From NCBI GenBank assembly GCA_025094145.1, contig JALLLS010000062.1, positions 124,001 through 188,000 on the forward strand: a stretch of 64,000 bases of DNA, in the 5' to 3' direction. Under the pieces are notes generated by a model. It did not search any database. It had not been told where the DNA came from and was given only the letters and a program-made list of their open reading frames with translations. Positions 46,720 to 58,270 of this stretch are shown one piece after another (position 1 is the stretch's first letter; each line of letters starts with the position of its first letter). This DNA comes from Spinellus fusiger (lineage: Eukaryota; Mucoromycota; Mucoromycetes; Mucorales; Phycomycetaceae). A program made the translations under genes and the position numbers.

Positions 46720-48731
46720 CAGCAATGTATAGATATAAACAAACTCCTCATAAAGACATAGAGCAGGCTAACATTCAAATAGAGTGTTCAGCAAGAACAA
46801 TTACCAGAAAATTATCTTTACAATTAATAATTTACAAAAAAGTATCTGCCTTTTAAACATTTAACATAAAGTATGTTAAATGAAAGTTAGGCATTGTAGT
46901 GAATCCATTTATGCTAAAGGGATTAGTCTTAGCAAAGTAATAATAAAAACATAGTGTCTTATCGTAATATTATTATTATTTAAAAATAAAAAGAGTCACT
47001 GTTTTATACACTTTACTCTTTAAAAAAAGAAAAAGAAAAGAGAATACTCTACCATGTAAGACTTTAGATTTTAAGTGTCTACTTTAGTGGGTTAGATTAA
47101 TCTATGGCTTTAATATGCAGCTATTAATAAGCAAGCCTTCCTTGAACCTTTTAATGTGATTCAAACTATCTTCTTTAAAAGACAATCAACTTTTTCCGTG
47201 TTATATCCGACATCACACCTTTTATGTACTCATTTACATAGGACAATACCTATATCTTTCTCTCTGGAGGCTTGAATGCTCAATCTATCTGACTTTATCT
47301 TCTTCTTTCAATACTTACATGCACATCTTCTATACTTTTTTCAAAAGATTTTCAAAAATGGCTACGATGCCCAATGCGTGATAAGCACACTACACGCAAA
47401 AATCAGAATAAGACTTCAAACCCTATTTGATTCCAAATGGGGTGATTAATAATTCACCGGTGCCCTGGAAAGATAGAGTACCGCTTTGGAAGTCAGAACT
47501 ATCTATAAGTGCCTATTTCAGTTCCTCACTCTTTCTATCTCTCCAATGAATTACCAACGAGTTTGGCAAACATGATTTCGTTGGAGCATTGGAGGAACAA
47601 CTCAGAAGATAACAGAGTCACATAGATCAGGGATTTGTTACTATTCTAGAAAATTAAGTTGTGTTCTACATTTACTTATTAGTTAGCAACCAGTAGCTAT
47701 CGTTATTACTCGACAAACGTTTAAAATAGTTTCTACTTGTTGTATTTTGACTGTTTGGCTGTCGGATTGTTTTATATATATATAATAGATAATAAATAAT
47801 AATAATAATAGAAGGACTAGCTTAGTGTTCTTAGTCTTATGTTTATCGTAGTATATTTTAGTGTTAGTCTGTTAATCTATACAAGGGTCTTTGTCAATAA
47901 TTATTAGACTCGAGGTGTTGAGATAATAAAAGAGACTTTAGTAACAAATGAATATTCCTGGTGGACTTTAGATTAAACTAAGTGATTATTCTATATGCCT
48001 TTTCTATCTCAAAACACCAGATTTCTCTCTTTTTTTTCTTTCTACAAGTACAAACGATCATTTGTCTTAAAATTAGATAGTTGCTAGAAGACAACAACCT
48101 AAACGCTATTTCCGGAAATAGTGTACTAATAGTGTACTTATAGACAAAAGAGCATAGGCAATACTATCTACATCATAAAAACAGTTTTTTACTCTCACGA
48201 CAACACTATCCATTCTTCTCATTGATATTAAAAACCGTAATATAAAAGATAACACTACCCACGCGATTCTGCCGTTTCTTTCTGTAAGATAGGCCTCACC
48301 CTTGCTGATAACACAAATAAAGTAAAACAAAAACAAGCCTCTATCTGAATAAAGAAAGGATCGGCGCTCAATGTATCAATAATCAAAATAGCATATAGTA
48401 ATCTGATTTACTGTTATTGGCAGCTGTTGGCTGTTTTGCTTTCACATTGGGTTACATTGTGTATCGTACATGTCAGACATTGTTAACAAAAAAACACGTT
48501 GCTTATCATTCATCCATCAAAACAAAATACATTTTTTGGCAATTGAAAAAAGAATACGAAAAAGAATAAATTATATTTTATAGTCTTTGATGCAGTAATA
48601 TAAACAGGGCTATGATAAATAAAGACAAAAGCAAGCTACATCTTGTAGATGTGCTCTATGATAAAAATAAGTGGTTTCTTGAGTCCATAAAGCCAGCGAG
48701 GAAAACCCAGGGAATATTAGGGAGGACCTTC
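46720..48731. other. Intergenic, no gene recognised
   Basis: AT-rich. A slightly GC-richer patch at 47440-47600 has no clear frame or splice structure. The 76-aa frame at 48106-48336 (minus) shows no family features. Confidence 0.4.
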
Positions 48732-48893
48732 TTAGTTGGATTTTGTGTAGAAGATAATATCGTTCTTGCATTCCTGGATGTAAGAGTAAACTAAGGCACC
48801 AGCAACAGAGAAACCAAACAGGCGCTTGCCCATAACAGTGACGACTGAAGGACGGGCAGTGGTAGTGATAGCAAGACGAGTGAGAGGGTTCAT
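48732..48893 (-). CDS. Small single-TM protein, probably mitochondrial
   Basis: An intronless 53-aa frame with visibly higher GC than its flanks. The N-terminus 'MNPLTRLAITTTARPSV' is Arg/Ser/Thr-rich without acids, like a mitochondrial presequence. It is followed by 'KRLFGFSVAGALVYSYI', one glycine-containing membrane helix, and a short polar tail. This layout fits small accessory subunits of respiratory complexes or ATP synthase, but I cannot name it. It is isolated between non-coding stretches. Confidence 0.6.
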   Translation of the reverse strand: MNPLTRLAITTTARPSVVTVMGKRLFGFSVAGALVYSYIQECKNDIIFYTKSN

Positions 48894-49921
48894 GGTGTTG
48901 GAAAGAAGACGAACAATGATTTAGATCTTGATACAACGTGAGTTATCTTTTTATATAAAGGCATTATCTTGGATATCTTGGATGGGATCTGACGGGTAAA
49001 ATACAGAAAAAAGAAACTTCTACTCCGAAGGCATGCGGGGAGATTTCGGAAAAAGAATATAAAACTTATCTTGACATAACGATGGACATGCGGAGTATGG
49101 AAGTCAAGAGAGGGTCTCTTCAAAAGTTTGCTATTTCTTATAGTGTTTAAACCTAAAATGAGACACTATTTTTTAAAAGATGAATGACACTTCAAAAGAT
49201 GAATGGCATTCACAATAAATAAATAAAACAACTACAAAAATACATTAGAAGCCTTAATAAAGGTGGTAGATAAATGTTTTACCAGTAACATACCACCTTT
49301 TTTGTGGAGTAGATTGCAATTGAGCCTCTGGTGAAGTGTCTATAGCGTGTTTTTAGCTATGGAGTTATTGTTCATTCTATTATAGTGTATTTCATAGCAG
49401 ATGTAGTATTTAACATTACTATCTTTCAATGACAAATAAAAAGACAATAATGACTATAGTTATAGTTATATATATATTTATAGTTATATATATAGCTATA
49501 TATATAGTTGTATATCTATAGTTGTAGTCATAGTAATAACAGTAATAACAATAACTCATTACACTAACAATAAACAAGTCTGCATTATTTCTACTCAGGT
49601 AAAAAGACTCTCCTGGTTATAGAAAACAAAAAAGTATTCCTTATCCACTAGCAATCGTCCACTACCAACAACAGAAAAGACTCTTTTGCAGTGATGACTA
49701 CACTCATCCAAAATACAAGATCAAGTCGTTGAACACTCTCATTCTTTAAATCTTATTTATTCCTTTTTGTGAGCGAATAGTTTACAGAAATAGTGTAAAA
49801 GACACACAGAGAATTGAAGTAAAAAAAAAGTCACTATAGCAAAATATCATATTATAATTTCTCAGGGCCAAATATCTTTGTCTTTTTCTGTCAGTTCAAT
49901 GGCTATTGCTTGTTTATAGTC
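48894..49921. other. Intergenic with TA-rich low complexity
   Basis: Contains a TATAGTTATATATA-type simple repeat at about 49447-49530. No gene recognised. Confidence 0.5.
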
Positions 49922-50110
49922 TACACACCAGGAGATCTTTAGGATATATAAAAAATAGTCAAGCTAAAATTGTTTAAGAAATGACACATCGATTTGAAAA
50001 GCAAAAATAAATTATGTATTCATGTTAGTTTTTAAATAAAGATTATTATGTAGATTTACCTGTAGATATCTGAATCCCGGAGGAAACCACTTTCGATGTG
50101 GCGATATATA
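49922..50110 (-). ncRNA. Candidate omega-RNA-like tail of Fanzor element
   Basis: Counterpart of 5851-6033: hairpin CCAC-ATCGAAA-GTGG (about 50099-50084) followed by TTTCCTCCGGGATTCAGATA and an AT-rich run to the TIR. It matches copy 1 as well as or better than the broken coding region beside it does. Inferred from conservation and position only. Confidence 0.3.
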
Positions 50111-50132
50111 ATATGAATGCATCAAAGAATAT

Positions 50133-50580
50133 CTATTCTTTTCTACAGAATGGAGCTGGTCTGTAGTGACCCTTTAAATACTCTTCTGTGATTTCATAGA
50201 TATTCTTTGATGCATTCACATCTCTGTTCCAAACAATTCCGCAACCTTGGCAAGCGTGGACACTGTTGAAATTCATGAATACCTCGGTGAGGCTATGTGT
50301 GCTACAAGTGTGGCAGATCTTGAGAACAAAAAATAAAACAGAGTAACTGTTAGAAGAGCTTTTTATATTGGGTAAGAGGTCAATCATGTTTACTCTCGAT
50401 GCTCGGAACTCATCGACAGCAACCATAAGAAAATCTCCATCTTTTTGTCTCTTTTTTCAATGATTGATATAAAACTCTCGTCAAACCAACACGATGACCT
50501 TTAAACTTGGCAGTGTTCTTTCCTTTTATTCCTGAACCATAAGCAATTACAGGCAGCTTGGTAAAATCATACTCCAATCT
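50133..50580 (-). pseudogene. Fanzor (TnpB-like) nuclease C-terminal part, type a, best copy
   Basis: The minus strand reads 'KLPVIAYGSGIKGKNTAKFK' upstream of a frameshift, then an open 97-aa stretch: 'VAVDEFRASR', an in-frame intron-like insert (ending TTCTCAAG), 'ICHTCSTHSLTEVFMNF', 'HACQGCGIVWNRDVNASKNI' and 'GHYRPAPFCRKE'. The zinc ribbon (CxxC...CxxC), the RuvC-III Asp in NRDVNA and the Asp-Glu pair in VDEF are all present; Thr to Ala occurs in the TS motif. The frameshift lies in the KK-rich helix near 50455. No N-terminal domains are recognisable toward 51.0 kb. It represents the C-terminal third of a Fanzor. Confidence 0.72.
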
Positions 50581-52599
50581 TTCTAGGTGCCAATACCCCT
50601 TTTTAATAATAAAATGATAGTAAAAATAATTAGTTCAAAATGTATTAATGTACTCTCTATGTATGTCATATTACCCTTACACTGGCACCTTCTTCTTGCC
50701 TTTGTCTTTGTAACGGATTCACTGGGTTTATTATAGTAAAAGAATATAAAATAGAAACTAACTAATACGTCAGGCATAACAACCATATACTCACCATATC
50801 ACAACTGTTGGTTTATATGCCAGGCAAAGGCAAACAAAATAAAGAGGGTAGAAGTTATGAAGAACAACAGCCAGTGTGTTTGGCAGGTATTAATATCCGA
50901 GCAGAAGAGAACAAAACGAAACTTCACAAGTCATTTGCTTAATCAGAACCACCAAAGTAATGTAGACTACAACAACATTTTAGAAAGAAAAAGAATTACT
51001 TAAAGAACAGTTGCCTAATTACTCTTGTGATTAAATCGTATGCTGTGTTCCTGTTCATGTACCCTATTTGATTTCCCTAGACCAGCCTTTGTATCCAATA
51101 CTCTATTTCGTTGTCCCTGCTAGAGACCCAATATCTATACATTTATCTCTCTAGTAGTCCTGTTGATAACCACAGTGCCCTTTATTGCAGAATAAAAGAT
51201 ATATTTTACAAAGTTACATAGTATAGATCTTGAGGCTGCTTTAATATCTCTCTCTTTAAGCTATAAGGATCAAAGTTATACGATAATAACATTTCAGTAA
51301 ATTCATAGATGGACTCCCTCCTCTTGTCCTATGTATGTTTCAAGGGAAGAAAGAAACCTTATTTACAACAAAATCACTTTCTGGAATTCTATGGCCTTGA
51401 ATTACAGGACCAAGATTATACACACTGTAGGATAGGACAGTTATCCTTCCCAACTTGCTTGGATATTCTATGAAATCGATAGCTATTGCTTGATAATAGC
51501 AAATTAGACAAATTCATAGTCAAATCAATAGCAAACTAGTATAAAAAGTGTAGTTGTCTACATCTTTAATAAAATAGACTTTGATCCAAACAGCTTCCTA
51601 GAGTATAAACAAGATAATCTTTAGGGACTTGAGTAACTGACTGTTTCTTATTCTCGACTTGTTTTCTTTGGTTGGCTAATGTGTTTGAAAAGAACCTTTT
51701 CACTGTCTGTCTGTCTTAGCATTGACTATGGACTGTGTAATTAAACACTATAAAGTTGGATAAAAGGAAGAAGCAAACCTGACATTACAACTCAATCACT
51801 GCATTTAATGCTTAACATGTGCTATCCATAAGCCCACAGTATAACAATCAAGTACTCGTCAAGATGAGCATAATTAAGCAAGGTAATGTACTATTATTAA
51901 CAAAGAGAAACAATAGAAGGAGGTGATAGACACTACCAAGGACTATTCTTGAGATAAAAAGGTAAATAGTGTCTTCATCTGGGCTTGAGTTTATTGTATT
52001 CCACAAGACATAGCACTGACTCTTCTTCTAATAGATGATAGATGACTCATTATTCTCAAGACAAGTATTAAGTACAAGGTAAGCATATTATCTCTCTTGA
52101 TTGAATTATTACTAATACACTCTTTTGATTTTAGATAAGTTAAGAATCTTTCTCAAGTCAGTGCCAGGTGGTCTTTTCTTCCTTCTATACTGTCTAGGCT
52201 GTCTAGGCTATACTCCTAAGCATAGTTATCTATCTCCCAAGGATAAAGCATAAGGCCTTTAGGTTGTGGATTCTATTGCTATGAAGGAATGCACTTGGGC
52301 AGTAGCTATAGTCATAATATAGTATTAGCTATACTATTACAATAAACAATTTTATCCATAAACAATATATTCTATTAATACAATTTGATATTGAGGTATC
52401 CACAAAAAGAAACAAATATTTGGATATCTGCAAACCTGTTGATTTTAAATACAGTTCCATAAGAGGGCAAAATATTTTTGGACGTAAAGGGATGAGTGTG
52501 TCACTGATTAAAGGCCAGAAAATCTCCTGGTGTGTAAAGGGGTTGAAGGAGGAAATTCCTTAGTTGATGTAGTACATGGTGTGTCTTCTCTACCTTGCA

Positions 52600-52873
52600 G
52601 TATGTGTAGTACACGCTCTTCTCTCTGCCTTCTTCTCTTGCTCTTGTGTTGTTCACAGCCAGCCTCCCTATGATAGGCACTTACAAAGAGCTCTTCATTC
52701 CAGTGGAGTCCATGATGATGAGACATTAATACCACTGGACAAGGAGAGAACTCATAGCGAGAAGAGAATCTCCTTTCTGAGGGCCTAATATCATAAATAC
52801 AGTACTCGTAGTCTTCTGTGACTGAGTCTGGTTTGGGACAGGTAGAAATCAATGCAGACGATGCTTGTTCCAT
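52600..52873 (-). CDS. Small unknown gene, possibly spliced
   Basis: From ATG 52873 the frame encodes an N-terminal segment containing 'DYEYCIYDIRPSERRFSSR' and 'CPVVLMSHHHGLHWNEELF'. A perfect GTAAGT donor follows at 52685, and a possible acceptor CTGCAAG lies near 52598. G+C is well above the flanking DNA, and the segment is divergently arranged with RPS5, whose promoter it may share. The family is not recognised; the exon downstream of the intron is not resolved, so the end is approximate. Confidence 0.4.
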
Positions 52874-53154
52874 AATGAAGCGTAGTCAATGTCCAGTCTC
52901 GCACGCCTTCCAACACACCCACACTGTGATGTCATTGGAGAGCCACTCTCTTCCCTTCAGTGTTAGGACTGCTGTTGTCCTGGGAGTCCAATGGCTGAGG
53001 TCCAATGGCTGTCATCCATGGTCGGCGGCTGACAATGACTTTCTTCCACTAGAAGAGGAGTGTGACTGCTCATAAGCCCGGACACTCAGGACAGTGGCGG
53101 CCGTTCAACTATCGATCATCTCTGCACTGCCAAGAGCTCTCCCTCTTTTTCGCT

Positions 53155-53322
53155 AGGTAAAGAAAGACTCGCCACTAAGAGAATGGCCATGAATAAAGGA
53201 TGACTGGATGGATTGCTGATGGATACATATCTCTGTGCTGTTTTTTGTTTTTGTATCGAATGTACGACGATGGATGCTATTTTACCATGACTATGTGTGT
53301 CTGGCATTGTTTCTATACACAG
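53155..53322 (+). other. Probable 5' UTR intron of RPS5
   Basis: A donor GCTAG|GTAAAG at 53155 and an acceptor CTATACACAG ending at 53322, four bases before the RPS5 ATG. Leader introns are common in fungal ribosomal protein genes. Confidence 0.5.
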
Positions 53323-53326
53323 CATT

Positions 53327-54017
53327 ATGGTTGCTTTGAACTTGCCCGCTGACGTATTGGCCAGCGCTGATGGCTCCCGCAAGCTTTTCAACAAGTGGTC
53401 CTATGAGGAGGTTGAGGTCAAGGATATCTCTCTCCAGGACTACATCTCTGTTCGTCAGCATGTGTACCTTCCCCACACTGCTGGTCGTTTCGCCACCAAG
53501 CGTTTCCGTAAGGCTCAGGTAACTTATAGCAGAGATAGTCATATTTTTATATATATAAAGAAAAGAAAGGAAAGGAAAGCTCATCCCATGTTGGTAGTGC
53601 CCCATTGTCGAGCGTCTCACCAACTCCCTCATGATGCACGGTCGCAACAACGGTAAAAAGCTCTTGGCTGCTCGTATCGTCCAACACGCTTTTGAAATCG
53701 TCCACTTGTTGACCGACCAAAACCCCGTTCAGATCCTTGTCGATGCTATCATCAACACCGGTTGCCGTGAAGACTCCACCCGCATTGGTTCTCAGGGTAC
53801 TGTCCGTCGTCAGGCTGTGGATGTGTCTCCCCTCCGTCGTGTCAACCAGGCCATTGCTCTCTTGACCACCGGCACTCGTGAGGCTGCTTTCCGCAACGTA
53901 AAGACCATTGCTGAATGTCTTGCTGATGAGTTGATCAACGCTGCCAAGGGTTCTTCCAACTCCTATGCTATCAAGAAGAAGGATGAGCTTGAGCGTGTGG
54001 CCAAGTCCAACCGTTAA
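53327..54017 (+). CDS. RPS5: 40S ribosomal protein S5 (uS7)
   Basis: 203-aa small-subunit protein that binds the 3' major domain of 18S rRNA near the exit site. Exons 53327-53518 and 53598-54017, GT-AG, phase 0. The product contains '[20 protein letters not shown]', '[20 protein letters not shown]', '[17 protein letters not shown]', '[20 protein letters not shown]' and the invariant end '[16 protein letters not shown]'. The first ~20 residues are shorter and divergent, as usual for this family. Codon usage is C-ending and GC-rich relative to neighbours, fitting high expression. Convergent with RPL35, with 152 bp between the stop codons. Confidence 0.97.
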
Positions 54018-54169
54018 GTCTTATTCTTTTCTGTTTGCTATCCATGTGTTTGTATTCTCATCCAGACCACATTCACAATAAATAAATAAATAAATACAAA
54101 AACAAGATATTTTGGTGTGTTATTCATTGTAGTTTTATTGAATAAGAGGGAGTCGTTAAGAGACTATTT

Positions 54170-54795
54170 TTAGGCCTTGACAGCGTACTTGCGCATAGGG
54201 AAGTGGGCCTGCTTCTTCTGGTACTTAACAGTCTTGAGGCTGCGTTCGTAGGGAGTCAAAGCTCTGCGCAAAGCACGGGTCTTCTTGACACGCAAATCAA
54301 CGGGAATCAAACTCTTCTTCTTGTAGAAGAGACGGAGCTGTTCACGCTGGGTCTGGTGGATCACAGTCAAAGCACGAGCGACGTTCTTGCGGGCCTGTCC
54401 AATAGCCTGGAGCTTGGAGGCAGAACCACCAGCCACCTTCTGGATACGGAGAGAAGCGAGTTCCTGCTTTTGCTCATCCAACACCTTCAAGAGCTCAGCC
54501 TTGTTCTTGTTACGAAGTTCGTGGGCTTTGATGGCGGCCTAGCATAAGAAAACATGAGTCTTACTTGTCCCATAGCACTCGTCTTGTCCTATGCTCTCCT
54601 ATCCATCCACAGTTGATACTCTGCAAGTCTTGTAGGAAATCTTTATTTCTATACTTTGCTGCGTGCTGAAAAAAAAGAAAGAGTACTGTTGCTATTACTG
54701 TAAAGCGAGTGCTTCTGTATGAGTGGATAGATCGATGGGTGTGTGGATGGATGGAGAAGCACGCGGATGGATGATGTTCGCCTATAGTTTACCAT
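54170..54795 (-). CDS. RPL35: 60S ribosomal protein L35 (uL29)
   Basis: Large-subunit protein at the polypeptide exit tunnel. Main exon 54538-54170 encodes 122 residues beginning '[17 protein letters not shown]', with '[20 protein letters not shown]', '[18 protein letters not shown]' and the conserved end '[14 protein letters not shown]'. No in-frame ATG precedes it, and the exon begins right after an acceptor (ATGCTAG). The best solution is an initiator-only first exon, ATG|GTAAAC at 54795-54793, as in yeast RPL35, giving 123 aa, the usual length. The start exon is less certain than the main exon. GC-rich, highly expressed codon style. Confidence 0.93.
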
Positions 54796-55761
54796 TTCAG
54801 AATGTGTATATGGCAAAAGAGGGAGGGCTAGTGATGGGCTTTGCTGGCCTTGATGGAGTCCAGTCCGGAGTGAGGCAGCCTCCCGGTATTCACGTGATCC
54901 AGAGAGTGCAAGCGTAGACAGTCATTTGTTACTCAGCTTGAGTGCTTTTTATTTCTGTTTTTTTATAATAATAAAAAAATCTTGATGAATTGATAGTGCC
55001 TTTAGTAGCCTATTTGCTATTTGCTATTTCTTTATATATATATAGATGTATATTCGCTACTGGCACTATTCTCTCTTTCAGTGACATTATAATTAAATAG
55101 AGCTGGTCATCAACAAAAATAAACGTTTCTTAATAGTATAATGTCACAAACAGGCACTCTTTCTTAAGAGACAAATTCACCCAACAAGACTAATAGTGAA
55201 GAGAGATGATTAGTTTATTCAATTAACATAAACAGTGACTATCATCATATCAATAGACACATGAGTGTATTCTATCAGAAAATAATATTTTCATTCATTT
55301 ATTAATTAATATTCTTAGCGGCATATTTATCCACATCAAGTGTGGTGGTAAGGCATAACCTACATGACATAACATTATAGCTTAGCAAAAACTATGTGCT
55401 TATACCAGTAAAATATAAATACAAATATGAATAATGTTGCTATTATTTATAGATAATACTGTTTACTGTAAAGCTATTTTGTCTCTAAAGATACAGCCAT
55501 TCTTAATGTAAAGGACTTTCCACGAATGTAAAAGCAGCTTAGGTAGTTTAAAATACATAATTCTATGAACTATTATAAAGCTCTATAAAGTGTTATAAAT
55601 GTCATAAATACTGAAGATGCCCCTTTAATGAAATGGCTTAAATTAACAAGTTGAATATTGATAATTATATCACAACACAATACATTTATATCCATTAAAG
55701 TGAGAAGATAATGATTTCTACTTTATTTTGTTTTAAATAATAATAACTTACCTTTTTTATA
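54796..55761. other. Intergenic
   Basis: Upstream region of RPL35 (GGATGG-rich at 54725-54775), then AT-rich DNA with a TATATA run near 55034. No gene recognised. Confidence 0.5.
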
Positions 55762-55763
55762 TA

Positions 55764-57110
55764 CAGTCACACAACATTAGAAAGTATACGAGCCCATAAT
55801 TTATACATTTTTAAACATGATTCTTCTTCTTGTTTTTACCACTGAATCACATTCCATTAAGCAATCTCAAATGTCAAACGCAGAATCCTCAACTAAAAAC
55901 TATAGAGTTTATAATAAGATTAAAGAAAGAGAGTAATAGGGTGTTTACTGGCTTAAAAAAGAAAAATACTCCATGGGTGCCATTTCAAAGGTCATTGGCA
56001 TTAGCAAGTCTACTGTCCAAAAGATCATTAGTAGAATAAAGACTAATGGTACACCTCTACCAATACCTAGTTCTGGTGCACCAAAAAAACTTAACGAGAG
56101 AGACCTCAGACGACTTGAGGCCATTCTAAGAGGCAACCCATTTGCCTCCTATAACTTCATAAATTTAGAACTCAAGGCTCATGAGATAATCATCTGTAGA
56201 GCAACATTCATCAGATATATACATCAGATTGGATTTGGTTCCTACTTTGAAGCACACAAGCCAAGGTTGTCTGAAGAAAACATGAAGAAAAGACTTCGTT
56301 GGGTGAAGGAACGGGTCAATTGGACTCCTGAGGACTAGAGACGCGTTGTATGGTCTGATGAGTCACGATTTGAAGTAGAGGGTTACCAGGGAGGAGCCAG
56401 AGTGATTCGAAAGATCGGAGAGAGGTATAAGGCTGCTCATATCATACCTATAACCAAATGGGGGAAAGGCAGCATGATGATCTGGAGTTGCTTCTGATCT
56501 GGCGGATTTGGGCCTTTGGTCTTTGTTGATGGCACTGTGAATCAGGACGTATATGTCAACATTTTGGCAGAAAAATTTCTGCCGTGGTTCATTGAATTGA
56601 ATGAGAAGGAGGATAAGGAATTCATATTCCAAGAAGATGGGGCTAGCTGCCATAAAGGTGGCTATACAACATGGTGGAAAACACACACATCAAATCAGGC
56701 GCTTTGATTACTGGCCTGCCCAAAGTCCTGATCTCAACCCCATTGAACATCTCCGGAGCTGTCTTGATAAGCTTATTGATAACAAGAGGGCCGGTATCAA
56801 AAATATCGATGAGCTCAAGACAGCTTTAGAAGAAGCTTGGGGAAATATCCACGTTGATCTTGCCGAACGTTTAGTTGACTCAATGAAGGACCACTGCCAG
56901 GCAGTTATTGATGCCAAAGGTGGCCCAACAAAATATTAAATAAAAACTTTTATATTTATATTACTATAGACAATATGTTAAACTAACTTTGTGTTGAATT
57001 TGAAGTCATTAGTATGTGTTTTGAGGTCGTAACATTTATATCCGTAAAGCATGCTTTTTTTCAGGATTTCAAAAAATGAAAATCGTATACTTTCTAATGT
57101 TGTGTGACTG
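55764..57110 (+). mobile_element. Complete Tc1-like element, 1347 bp, TA-flanked
   Basis: Perfect-looking terminal repeats of about 29 bp, starting CAGTCACACAACATTAGAAA at 55764 and ending with its complement at 57110. TA duplicates at 55762-55763 and 57111-57112. It encodes a transposase pseudogene. Confidence 0.92.
55871..56938 (+). pseudogene. Tc1-like transposase with stops and a frameshift
   Basis: ATG 55871; in-frame stops at 55934-55939 (TAA TAG), 56336 (TAG) and about 56498 (TGA), and a frameshift near 56670-56690. Between them lie an HTH ('MGAISKVIGISKSTVQKII'), 'RRLEAILRGNPFASYNFINL' (second HTH), 'VVWSDESRFEVEG' (first catalytic Asp), 'EFIFQEDGASCHKG' (second Asp), 'AQSPDLNPIEHLRSCLDKLI' (third position Glu) and the end 'CQAVIDAKGGPTKY'. 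All three DDE positions survive, so inactivation is recent in relative terms. Confidence 0.9.
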
Positions 57111-57290
57111 TATATAGTTTTCTATTATATTATTGTTGGAAGCTATTACATGCCCTGAAGATGGTAAATATGTTTAGAAAATAGTGCACCAATTCTACCG
57201 AATATAGTAGCAGAGCATAAAGAAAGTTGAGCAAATAAATAGTAATTCTTTTTTAAAATAAATAAATAAATAAATAGATGATCAATATGC

Positions 57291-57784
57291 AGTGGATCAG
57301 TGCTCTTTCTATTATCTATATCTTTGTATTGACCCTGGATACAACAGTTCTGGTTTACTGTTACTCAACAGCCATCAGATCATATTAGGAAAGACATACT
57401 CTGATTGGCTGAGCTCATTGCTCCCAACATTATATTGTCATATGTCTTAGTAGCTTAAATGTAATCTTCGTCTTATGAAAAAAAAACTATTTTTCATATT
57501 TATGTTTATTTTTGATAATATATTCACATAATATGGTGTTAGTTGTATATTATACTTGATATACACAGTATATTAGTAGATACATTACTATATGCTTATG
57601 AAACACATTCTAGTGCAAACATTGTAAAATGATGAGTTATAGTGACAGCAACACATATTTTTAATGAGATATCTCATTAAAGACATGAGAGAACAATTTT
57701 TATTAATATATATATATATAAAGCTACCTGTTGTATCCAAGGTCAATACAAAGACATATATAATACAAAGAGCACTGATCCATT
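57291..57784. repeat. Inverted repeat, 57-bp arms, ~380-bp spacer
   Basis: 57291-57347 (starts AGTGGATCAGTGCTCTTTCT) is a close complement of 57728-57784. The spacer is AT-rich. No target duplication or open frame marks it as a known element class. Confidence 0.6.
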
Positions 57785-58270
57785 GCACATTACTGATAAG
57801 TAAGATGAGGCCTGTGCATAGATCCAAATACAGAAAGCACAGCCAAGTACAATCACCTGTTTGTACTCTTACTACTACTAGGCAGGAAGTCATCAGTGTA
57901 ACCATGGCAATTGAGAAGTAGATAAAGAGTTGTATTATTCACTAAATAAAAGCAACCTAATTTTGGATAAAGTCCTGTCATCACTCAGTCTCTTTATTTT
58001 CGATTCGGATAAAACAAGAACAATATTTATGATCAATTAGGAGTAATAACTTTAGTATAAGCCATTAACCTCTGAAAAGACAATACTGCAGTATCATGAT
58101 AAACGTCTAAATTTATTATAATTTTACCATAAAATAATAAATTCATAATTCATTATATAGCATTCTTTTTTAATACTATAAAAAAATAGTGAACAGAAAA
58201 ATTTAATCGATACCTTCAAATACTAAGTTATTTATATACCAAGGAAATAACATATACCATCTTTTCTCTT
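57785..58270. other. Intergenic
   Basis: No gene recognised in this AT-rich stretch before the Tc1 family B relic. Confidence 0.4.

Larger units (their letters stand above)
49922..52536 (-). mobile_element. CACACC-TIR element copy 6, carries Fanzor remnant
   Basis: 2.6 kb, with TACACACCAGGAGATCTTTA at 49922 and AAATCTCCTGGTGTGTA ending at 52536, TA at both ends. In inverted orientation it aligns along most of its length with copy 1 (3474-6033), including the Fanzor type a region, the conserved 3' non-coding tail, the TGCAATAAAGGGCACTG block (51187-51172) and the common outer ~900 bp. Confidence 0.8.

Noticed and set aside
52818..53075. 85-aa plus-strand frame upstream of RPS5
   Set aside because: It overlaps the more protein-like minus-strand small gene and the RPS5 leader region; no features of its own.
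53291..53650. 119-aa frame antisense to RPS5 exon 1
   Set aside because: It is the complement of a well-supported ribosomal protein gene; GC-rich coding DNA produces long antisense frames.
54542..54567. 26-bp intron giving RPL35 a start at ATGGGACAA
   Set aside because: Too short for normal splicing; an initiator-only exon at 54795 with a longer intron gives the family's usual length.
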